This document shows, piece after piece, positions 1 to 5,478 of a stretch of 6,231 bases of DNA; the stretch's first letter is position 1, and each line of letters opens with the position of its first letter. The notes beneath the pieces were generated by a model. That model was not told the DNA's origin, made no database searches, and saw only the letters and a program-made list of their open reading frames with translations. The stretch is taken from positions 1 through 6,231 of the forward strand of contig CALMDN010000155.1 in assembly GCA_937864935.1 (NCBI GenBank), written 5' to 3'. Both the position numbers and the translations under genes were made by a program. This stretch comes from an uncultured Bacteroidales bacterium. GTDB lineage: Bacteria; Bacteroidota; Bacteroidia; Bacteroidales; Lentimicrobiaceae.

Positions 1-1443
1 GCCGGTGCTCTCGGGCTTCCAGGTGATGGTCTTGTTGAGCGCGATCAACCGGTCCTTCTTCGCGGTCACACGCACGAACCAGCTGTCGAGCGGGTAGTAG
101 AGTACGGGCTTGTCGGTGCGCCAGCAGTGCGGATAGGAGTGCTCGTACTTCTCGGATTTGAAGGCACTGTTTTCATTTTTCAGCTTCACGATGATGTCGA
201 TGTCGACATTGTCTTCTTTGGCCGGATCGTATTCAGGGGCATATTCAGCCTTGACATAACGGCCGGCAAATTCACCCATCTCCGGCGTAAAGCGGCCCTG
301 ACGGTCGACCAGGGTAAGCGCTCCGATACCGTTCTGTTTTGCAACTTTAAAGTCATCGGCTCCGAAACTGGGGGCGATGTGTACGATTCCGGTTCCGTCT
401 TCGGTAGTGACAAAATCGCCGGTAACCACCCGAAAAGCGTCGCCCTCTTCGGGTTGTGCATAAGGAAGCAGCTGCTCGTAACGCATGCCTTCGAGGTCGC
501 TGCCTGTGTATGAACCACAGATTTCAAACGGGATCGCTTTCTGTCCGGCTTCGTAATCCGACAGTTGCAGACCGGCATTGGGTTCGGGGAAGTATTTGCC
601 GCAGAGTTCCCTGGCAAGTATTACAGTGATTGGCTGGTGGGTATAAGGATTGAAGGTCTTCACCTTGACGTATCCGATGTTCTTGCCTACGGCCAGCGCG
701 GTATTGCTGGGCAATGTCCAGGGGGTAGTGGTCCAGGCCAGGAAAAACAGATCGCCGTGAACGTCATCAAATAGCTTCTCCGACTGATCGTTGCGTACCA
801 CCCTGAACTGGGCAACCACCGTATTGTCTTTCACATCGCGGTAGCAACCGGGCTGGTTGAGTTCGTGTGTACTCAAACCGGTACCTGCTGCCGGTGAAAA
901 CGGCTGAATGGTATAACCCTTGTAAAGCAGGCCTTTTTCATACAGCTTTGAGAGGAGATACCAGATCGACTCCATGTATTTGTTGTCGAAGGTGATGTAG
1001 GGGTGGTCGAGGTCAACCCAATAGCCGATTTTCAGGGTAAGGTCGTCCCAGAGGTCCTTGTATTTCATTACCTCCTTGCGGCAGGCTTTGTTGTAATCGT
1101 CCACCGATATCTTTTTACCGATGTCTTCCTTGGTGATGCCGAGGGTTTTCTCAACAGCAATCTCAATGGGCAATCCATGGGTATCCCAGCCGGCCTTGCG
1201 GTTGACCAGATATCCCTTCATGGTTTTGTAGCGGCAGAAGATGTCTTTAATCGCCCTGGCCATCACATGGTGAATTCCTGGAACACCATTGGCCGAAGGC
1301 GGCCCTTCATAGAAAATGAAAGGTTTGCTGTGGCGTCTGATATCCAGACTCTTCTGAAAAACATTGTCATCTTCCCAGAGCTTCAGCACTTCTTTGCCAA
1401 GAGCCGGAAGGTTAAGTTGCTTGTATTCAGGGTATTTCTTCAT
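1..1443 (-). CDS. ileS: Isoleucyl-tRNA synthetase, N-terminal part (cut by window edge)
   Basis: Charges tRNA-Ile with isoleucine in the cytoplasm (class I aminoacyl-tRNA synthetase) and hydrolyses mischarged valine in an inserted editing domain. The reverse strand reads open for 481 codons from ATG at 1443. The Rossmann-fold start contains FYEGPPSANGVPGIHHVM (residues 44-61), where the class I signature appears as GIHH (56-59) instead of HIGH. The editing (CP1) domain shows the threonine-rich WTTTPWTLPSNTA (237-249) and GTGIVHIAPSFGADDF (350-365) with the conserved aspartates. The last visible residues, WKPESTG (475-481), are where the chain returns to the catalytic core. The KMSKS loop and the anticodon-binding domain lie beyond position 1, so more than half of the roughly 1,100-residue protein expected for this type is missing. 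The sequence resembles the eukaryote-like type 2 IleRS usual in Bacteroidota. The start is supported by a promoter box 40 bases upstream and the typical MKKYPEYKQLNLPALGKEVL opening. There is no clear Shine-Dalgarno. Identity is very secure; the type 2 assignment is inference from motifs. Confidence 0.97.
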   Translation of the reverse strand, partial: MKKYPEYKQLNLPALGKEVLKLWEDDNVFQKSLDIRRHSKPFIFYEGPPSANGVPGIHHVMARAIKDIFCRYKTMKGYLVNRKAGWDTHGLPIEIAVEKTLGITKEDIGKKISVDDYNKACRKEVMKYKDLWDDLTLKIGYWVDLDHPYITFDNKYMESIWYLLSKLYEKGLLYKGYTIQPFSPAAGTGLSTHELNQPGCYRDVKDNTVVAQFRVVRNDQSEKLFDDVHGDLFFLAWTTTPWTLPSNTALAVGKNIGYVKVKTFNPYTHQPITVILARELCGKYFPEPNAGLQLSDYEAGQKAIPFEICGSYTGSDLEGMRYEQLLPYAQPEEGDAFRVVTGDFVTTEDGTGIVHIAPSFGADDFKVAKQNGIGALTLVDRQGRFTPEMGEFAGRYVKAEYAPEYDPAKEDNVDIDIIVKLKNENSAFKSEKYEHSYPHCWRTDKPVLYYPLDSWFVRVTAKKDRLIALNKTITWKPESTG

Positions 1444-1482
1444 CCGTAATTCCGTAGTACCGGGCTTTTGTTTAGAGAGGTG

Positions 1483-1490
1483 CAAAAGTA
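1483..1490 (-). promoter_or_regulatory. Promoter -7 box for ileS
   Basis: The reverse strand reads TACTTTTG here, a perfect match to the Bacteroidota -7 consensus TAnnTTTG, followed by CA as is common. It ends 40 bases before the ileS ATG, giving a short leader of about 30-35 bases. I see no TTG-type -33 element at about 20 bases upstream, so the call rests on the -7 box and its position. Confidence 0.6.
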
Positions 1491-1733
1491 GATAAATTCC
1501 ATGAAACTTTTATTAAGCGCTGATTTATTTTGGGTTAGGGAGGCTGAATAGAAATTCGAAGCAGCGGAACCAATAAGGAAAACCGCTGGCTTATGGTTTG
1601 AGAAACACACCCTTGTCAGGCTTGGGTATTCTTCGAAAAACCGGTTCAGGGTCAACAGCGAATCCGTCCACCTTTGCAGCAGCTGTTGAAAACCTGCGAC
1701 CTCAGGGAATTTGCTTGCAGGGCAGAAGAAGTT

Positions 1734-1765
1734 GTTGATTTTAATACCTGTAAATTGTATCTTTG
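1734..1765 (+). promoter_or_regulatory. Promoter (-33 and -7 boxes) for the T9SS cargo gene
   Basis: TATCTTTG at 1758-1765 matches the Bacteroidota -7 consensus TAnnTTTG perfectly. GTTG at 1734-1737 fits the -33 element, with 20 bases between the two, within the usual spacing. Transcription would start a few bases after 1765, leaving a leader of roughly 30-35 bases before the ATG at 1805. The TTG inside this box (1763-1765) is in frame with the downstream gene and could be mistaken for a start codon. As promoter sequence it would not be transcribed. Confidence 0.65.
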
Positions 1766-1804
1766 AATCATCAGAATATTGTTTATAAATATACTTCAAC
1801 TGCC

Positions 1805-2662
1805 ATGGTTAATCTGTTATTCGCAAAAAGACCGTATGTTTTTCTACTCTTCTTTACCACCATTGTCCACTTCAGCTTCGCTCAGGAATTTCTGAAATTA
1901 AGGGTAGTTTACGACTTTGAGATCGGGGATGAATTCCATTTTAAAACACACACCGAAGAGTCAGGACAATATATTTACCGGACCCGGATTACCGATGAAC
2001 TTGAAAACATCTTCATTACCGGCAAGTCTTTTTCTGCGGGCAACGACACGGTGTTCTATACGCAGAAGGTTTACCACAGAATCATCCGCTCCTATGGGGT
2101 TACAGATACCATTTTCACAGAAGATGTTTTTTATACCAAACTTGATATGACCACAGATGAGATCAACGTCTATATGGGTGAATACCCCAACGTATCTAAT
2201 CCAAAGATATACAATGGTCGCATCACGAACAGCTTCTCTGAAGGCGGTAATGGCGGAGGTTCTGGTATAAGATACGCTGAAGGATTGGGTTTATGCAGCA
2301 GATGGGGAATTCAGGATTGGGAAGGATATCACAACGAATACAAGTCGGATCTGGTTTACTTTAAAAAGGGCAACGAAACCTGGGGAAGCAAGGCTACGGC
2401 TATTCCGGAAGCCATGAGCCAGAGCAAATACTCCCTGTTTATCTACCCCAATCCTGCCGCTGACCAGGCAAAACTGTTGCGGGAAGGAAAGGAGGATGCT
2501 GAACTGGTAATTTACGATTGTGGTGGAAGAGAAATCCACCGGGAATCCTATGAAGGAAAATCCAAAATCCTGAATACCGCCATGCTGAATTCCGGTATTT
2601 ATATTTTATCCGCCGGGGGCAGTGACAAAGTGGAACGTGCAATATTGGTCGTGGAACGCTGA
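1805..2662 (+). CDS. Secreted protein of unknown function with T9SS type A sorting domain
   Basis: A 285-residue exported protein; I do not recognise the function of its body. Residues 1-26 form a classic signal peptide: a short basic N-region (K8, R9), a hydrophobic core around VFLLFFTTIV and an FSFA cleavage site before Q27, so it should leave by Sec. The C-terminal ~75 residues look like a T9SS type A sorting domain (Por secretion tail): SLFIYPNPAAD with YPNP at 214-217, a central ELVIYDCGGREI segment, NSGIYIL at 262-268 and a final KVERAILVV strand at 275-283. That predicts passage through the outer membrane and removal of the tail, with surface attachment or release. The mature part (27 to about 207) is rich in aromatic and acidic residues, with beta-like stretches, a glycine cluster GGNGGGSG (147-154), then YAEGLGL (157-163) and DLVYFKKGNETWG (182-194). 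No catalytic motif is evident. The two cysteines, C164 and C239, lie in the body and tail. I chose ATG 1805 because the longer frame from TTG 1763 starts inside the promoter and would bury the signal peptide. Alone on its strand, it is probably monocistronic. Confidence 0.85.
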   Translation: MVNLLFAKRPYVFLLFFTTIVHFSFAQEFLKLRVVYDFEIGDEFHFKTHTEESGQYIYRTRITDELENIFITGKSFSAGNDTVFYTQKVYHRIIRSYGVTDTIFTEDVFYTKLDMTTDEINVYMGEYPNVSNPKIYNGRITNSFSEGGNGGGSGIRYAEGLGLCSRWGIQDWEGYHNEYKSDLVYFKKGNETWGSKATAIPEAMSQSKYSLFIYPNPAADQAKLLREGKEDAELVIYDCGGREIHRESYEGKSKILNTAMLNSGIYILSAGGSDKVERAILVVER

Positions 2663-2673
2663 TTGCCGGAGAT

Positions 2674-2724
2674 AGCGGTTGAATTCTCAGGACCGCTTTG
2701 AATCAGCAGAATTCTCAATTTTTT
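2674..2724 (+). terminator. Possible weak terminator after the T9SS cargo gene
   Basis: Twelve bases after the stop codon, AGCGGT pairs with ACCGCT across a 12-base loop. A second potential 7-bp stem, GAATTCT (2681-2687) with AGAATTC (2708-2714), precedes a T-rich run (2719-2724). Neither has the compact GC-rich stem plus U-tract of a strong intrinsic terminator, so this is a position-based guess. Confidence 0.22.
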
Positions 2725-2997
2725 CAAAGATGAGATTCTTCGCCACCTGTACCTTTTAGTATAACAATTTATACCTGGTAAACCGGGGAAAAGCCTGGCA
2801 AAATGATAGTGCAATAAATGCATTTCAGTTTTAACAATGAGGTTATTTACAACTTCAAAAAATCTGACTTTTTACCCGACAAGAATGATTGATATGCTTT
2901 GGATGAACCAGCTTTTCAAAATAACCAGGATAAACGTTTACCATTAAACACATAAAGTATCTGACCATTGTTTGAAGTTTAATTAGGGTTTCGCAAG

Positions 2998-3013
2998 AGG
3001 AAAACCTTTTCCT
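2998..3013. repeat. Short palindrome upstream of the OPT gene
   Basis: AGGAAAA and TTTTCCT form a perfect seven-base inverted repeat separated by only two bases (CC). A two-base spacer is too tight for a stable full hairpin, and the arms are AT-rich, so it looks more like a dyad that could bind a dimeric protein than a terminator. It lies about 115 bases upstream of the OPT promoter box. Its function is not known, and chance in AT-rich DNA is a real possibility. Confidence 0.35.
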
Positions 3014-3126
3014 TCAGATGCTTTTTCCATTAGATTTAAAAATAAGACTTTGGGATTCCAAGGGTACGATTCCCGGAACCGACATTTTTAAACCTAAGTT
3101 GCCGGACAATTGATTCGCGAAAATTT

Positions 3127-3134
3127 TAAATTTG
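3127..3134 (+). promoter_or_regulatory. Promoter -7 box for the OPT transporter gene
   Basis: TAAATTTG is a perfect TAnnTTTG -7 element, 25 bases before the ATG at 3160, which implies a very short leader. The -33 element is not clean: GTTG at 3098-3101 is 25 bases away and ATTG at 3109-3112 is 14 bases away, both off the usual spacing of about 20. The sequence is also simple AT-rich DNA, so a chance match cannot be excluded. Confidence 0.5.
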
Positions 3135-3159
3135 CCTTTTTATCCAACAACATCCCCAC

Positions 3160-5142
3160 ATGGAAGACCACAAACAGGAAATCAAAGGATTGCCCGAAAA
3201 TGCCTACAGTGAGCTGAAACCGGGAGAAACATACCGTCCGGTGATGTCTCCGGATAAAATCGTCCCGGAGGTCAACCTCCGTTCAGTGCTGCTCGGTTTG
3301 CTCATGGCCGTCGTTTTTTCCGCAGCAGCAGCTTATCTCGGACTCAAAATCGGCCAGGTATTCGAAGCGGCCATTCCCATTGCCATTATTGCGGTCGGAC
3401 TTTCGGCTGCTACCGGTCGGAAAAATGCCCTGGGCGAGAATGTGATCATTCAGTCCATCGGGGCCAGTTCTGGGGTTATTGTGGCGGGAGCCATTTTCAC
3501 CCTGCCGGCGCTCTATATTCTCAAACTTGAGGCCCATTTTTACCAGGTTTTCCTGTCGTCGCTGCTTGGCGGATTTCTCGGAATCCTCTTCCTGATTCCT
3601 TTCCGCAAGTATTTTGTTTCCGACATGCACGGCAAATACCCCTTCCCCGAAGCCACCGCCACCACCGAAGTACTTGTTTCGGGCGAAAAAGGCGGCAGTC
3701 AGGCCCGGGTATTGCTGGTTGCCGGCCTGATCGGCGGAATTTATGATTTTATCATTGCCACGTTCGGCTGGTGGGCCGAAGTGTTTACCACCCGCGTTGT
3801 ACCTGCCGGCGAGATGATTGCCGACAAATTCAAGATTGTGTTCAAGATGAATGTCGGAGCCGCCGTGATGGGCCTCGGGTACATCATCGGGTTGAAATAT
3901 GCCGCCATCATCTGCGCCGGCTCTTTTGTCGGCTGGTATGTACTGATTCCCGTTATCTCTTATTTTGCCGAAGGACAGACCCTTGCGGTCGGCGCCAATG
4001 TTACGGCGCTGCTGGCCGATATGCCGGCTGAAGACATCTTCCGCAATTATGTGAGGCAGATCGGTATCGGTGGCATTGCCATGGCAGGGGTGATCGGCAT
4101 CATCCGCTCCTCGGGCATCATCCGCGATGCTTTCGGGCTTGCGGTGAAGGAACTGACAGGAAAGCAACACCTGACAGCAGAGACCAAAAGAACCCAGCGT
4201 GATCTGCCGATGAAAATCATCCTCCTCGGCATCCTGGGCACAGCAATTGTCGTGTTTGTTTTCTTTATGTTGGGTGTGGTGAATAACCTCAGTCAGGCAC
4301 TCATTGCCCTTGTGATTGTATTTGTGATCGCTTTCCTTTTTACCACGGTTGCAGCCAATGCAACGGCCATTGTCGGGACAAACCCCGTTTCGGGTATGAC
4401 CCTGATGACCCTCATCATCACCTCACTGGTGCTTGTGTGGGCAGGGCTTTCGGGAACCGCAGGCATGACCGCCGCCCTCATCATCGGTGGCGTGGTCTGT
4501 ACCGCTCTTTCGATGGCCGGAGGGTTCATCACCGACCTGAAAATCGGATACTGGCTGGGCTCATCCCCTTACAAACAGCAATCCTGGAAATTTCTGGGCA
4601 CCCTGGTATCTGCGGCTACGGTAGGTGGTGTGATCATGATACTGAACAAAACTTACGGATTTACCGGTGATAATGCCCTGGTTGCCCCTCAGGCCAATGC
4701 CATGGCAGCCGTTATCGAACCCATGATGTCGGGTAAAGCCGCTCCCTGGATGCTTTATGCCGGTGGTGCCTTCCTGTCGCTGATTCTCACCATGATCGGG
4801 GTGCCGGCCCTCGCATTCTCCCTGGGGATGTTCATTCCGCTGCAGCTCAACACTCCCTTGCTGGTCGGCGGTATCATTGCCTGGTATGTATCTACCCGTT
4901 CCAAAGATCAGAAAATCAACCAGGCCCGCAAGGAACGCGGTACGCTCATCGCTTCAGGCTTCATTGCCGGAGGGGCGCTGATGGGCGTGGTAAGTGCCCT
5001 GCTGAAATTCGGCGGTATCAACTTCGTAAATGCCGGATGGTTTGAATCGCATGCCGCAGAGGCCCTGGCGCTGCTGATGTTTGCCGTGATCTGCGGGTAT
5101 ATGATCTGGGAATCGTTGCGCGGTAAACCCGAAGTTGAATAA
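3160..5142 (+). CDS. OPT-family transporter (putative oligopeptide transporter)
   Basis: A complete 660-residue inner-membrane protein of the prokaryotic branch of the OPT (oligopeptide transporter) family, expected to be a proton-coupled symporter. The hydrophilic N-terminus carries the family's NAYSELKPGETYRPVM signature (14-29), followed by about 15-16 hydrophobic segments. Family-typical stretches in loops and membrane re-entries are KYPFPEATATTEVL (159-172), GTNPVSGMTLMT (406-417), DLKIGYWLGSSPYKQQ (459-474) and the late LAFSLGMFIPLQLNTPLL run (551-568). A long charged cytoplasmic-type loop lies around 330-350. Length and ends look complete, with no frameshift. ATG 3160 begins just before the signature and is preceded by a -7 box. 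The substrate is uncertain: characterised OPT members carry small peptides, and the related YSL branch carries metal chelates. The pepT gene downstream favours peptides, but this is context, not proof. Membership of the family is very secure. Confidence 0.95.
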   Translation: MEDHKQEIKGLPENAYSELKPGETYRPVMSPDKIVPEVNLRSVLLGLLMAVVFSAAAAYLGLKIGQVFEAAIPIAIIAVGLSAATGRKNALGENVIIQSIGASSGVIVAGAIFTLPALYILKLEAHFYQVFLSSLLGGFLGILFLIPFRKYFVSDMHGKYPFPEATATTEVLVSGEKGGSQARVLLVAGLIGGIYDFIIATFGWWAEVFTTRVVPAGEMIADKFKIVFKMNVGAAVMGLGYIIGLKYAAIICAGSFVGWYVLIPVISYFAEGQTLAVGANVTALLADMPAEDIFRNYVRQIGIGGIAMAGVIGIIRSSGIIRDAFGLAVKELTGKQHLTAETKRTQRDLPMKIILLGILGTAIVVFVFFMLGVVNNLSQALIALVIVFVIAFLFTTVAANATAIVGTNPVSGMTLMTLIITSLVLVWAGLSGTAGMTAALIIGGVVCTALSMAGGFITDLKIGYWLGSSPYKQQSWKFLGTLVSAATVGGVIMILNKTYGFTGDNALVAPQANAMAAVIEPMMSGKAAPWMLYAGGAFLSLILTMIGVPALAFSLGMFIPLQLNTPLLVGGIIAWYVSTRSKDQKINQARKERGTLIASGFIAGGALMGVVSALLKFGGINFVNAGWFESHAAEALALLMFAVICGYMIWESLRGKPEVE

Positions 5143-5162
5143 AATTCTTTAACTTAGAGACG

Positions 5163-5193
5163 GGGGGACCAGGAGAATGGGGGACCAGGAGAA
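5163..5193. repeat. Two-copy G-rich tandem repeat
   Basis: The 15-base unit GGGGGACCAGGAGAA occurs at 5163-5177 and again, identical, at 5179-5193, with one T between them (period 16). It begins 20 bases after the OPT stop codon. The unit stands out as a purine-rich, G-rich island next to AT-rich flanks. It is not a CRISPR array: there are only two units and no spacers. It may be a replication-slippage product or the edge of a longer repeat family. Confidence 0.75.
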
Positions 5194-5306
5194 AAAGAAC
5201 TGATTGGAATAAGAAACTCAGGGAGAGTGGGATTAGAAGCCGATCTTTCTATTTATCACTTAACCCGTTATCTGACATCCTGTAAGCCCGAACCTGATCA
5301 GAGAAT

Positions 5307-5402
5307 TGTCATGTTGAATGTAGTCAATGACTTGTTGAAACTGTCTGCCTGTGCAAACAGGCAGGCGTAGTCGATGTCATGTTGAGCGTAGTCGAAACAT
5401 GA
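5307..5402. repeat. Composite interspersed palindromic element (REP-like)
   Basis: Two related copies lie 68 bases apart: 5307-5327 and 5375-5395 agree at 18 of 21 positions, with the common core TGTCATGTTGA then GTAGTC. The right copy is bounded by a perfect seven-base inverted repeat, TCATGTT (5377-5383) and AACATGA (5396-5402). GCGTAGTCGA occurs twice, at 5365-5374 and 5386-5395. A strong GC-rich hairpin lies between the two copies. The TTGAGCGTAGTCGAAA-type core is, from my knowledge of Bacteroidota genomes, a very common short intergenic repeat. The left copy and hairpin therefore look like a decayed or nested member of the same family. Confidence 0.7.
5342..5367. repeat. Strong hairpin with GCAA tetraloop inside the composite repeat
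   Basis: CTGCCTGT (5345-5352) pairs perfectly with ACAGGCAG (5357-5364) around a GCAA (GNRA-type) tetraloop. The stem extends to 5342/5367 with one more Watson-Crick pair and two G-T wobbles, about 11 pairs in all. No T-run follows on either strand, so it is not a standard intrinsic terminator. It could still stabilise or punctuate the 3' end of the OPT transcript. Confidence 0.6.
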
Positions 5403-5478
5403 ACACCTCCCTGCTTCCTGAATACCATGCCAATTCAACCTTTCAATGCTTTATAATACTGAAAATAAAACCATTATC

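Larger units (their letters stand above)
1444..1804. other. Divergent intergenic region between ileS and the T9SS cargo gene
   Basis: About 360 bases separate the divergent starts. The region holds the ileS promoter box near its left end and the cargo-gene promoter near its right end. Between them I see no convincing gene. A six-base inverted repeat, CAGCGG at 1562-1567 and CCGCTG at 1583-1588, could form a weak hairpin with a 15-base loop. A reverse-strand reading frame spanning 1440-1799 exists but has no family resemblance, and it would run through both promoters. CACCTTTGCA near 1668 is one base off a -7 box (C for the first T) and is not called. Confidence 0.6.
2663..3159. other. AT-rich gene-free stretch upstream of the OPT gene
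   Basis: About 500 bases without a supportable gene, visibly more AT-rich than the flanking coding sequence. Near the left end are two overlapping weak hairpins: AGCGGT (2674-2679) with ACCGCT (2692-2697), and GAATTCTCA (2709-2717) with TGAGATTC (2731-2738). The nine bases GAATTCTCA also occur as a direct repeat at 2681-2689 and 2709-2717, and a six-T run follows at 2719-2724. A 16-base palindrome-like element lies at 2998-3013, and the OPT promoter box at 3127-3134. GGGTACGATTCCC near 3062-3074 resembles a tRNA T-arm, but no tRNA can be folded around it. Everything else is featureless to me. Confidence 0.55.
5143..5478. other. Repeat-bearing intergenic region between the OPT gene and pepT
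   Basis: These 336 bases contain no supportable gene. They hold the G-rich tandem repeat close to the OPT stop codon, plain sequence from about 5194 to 5306, and the composite palindromic element at 5307-5402. A further AT-rich stretch leads to pepT. I see no clean TAnnTTTG box before pepT: TAATACTG at 5454-5461 is the nearest and matches poorly. Whether pepT has its own promoter or depends on read-through is not decided by the sequence. Confidence 0.6.

Noticed and set aside
127..1449. Plus-strand open frames across the left part (127-513, 565-774, 1003-1449)
   Set aside because: All are antisense to ileS, whose motifs are unmistakable on the minus strand.
1440..1799. Reverse-strand frame of 119 codons ending in an overlap with the ileS start
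   Set aside because: It has no recognisable family, reads antisense through the cargo-gene promoter and includes the ileS promoter. A stop-start overlap with ileS arises simply because GGATGA contains both ATG and TGA.
3060..3084. tRNA-like T-arm, GGGTACGATTCCC
   Set aside because: Only three stem pairs form, position 55 is A instead of T, and no matching acceptor, D-arm or anticodon arm exists in the 60 bases upstream. It could be chance; not called as a tRNA or an attachment site.
3283..4170. Long reverse-strand open frame (295 codons) inside the OPT gene
   Set aside because: It lies wholly antisense to a secure transporter gene. The translation is low-complexity, rich in G, N, D and H, as expected from the mirror of hydrophobic codons. 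It is a shadow.
5163..5402. CRISPR array between the OPT gene and pepT
   Set aside because: The repeats are of two unrelated kinds, with two units each, no regular spacers and no cas genes nearby.
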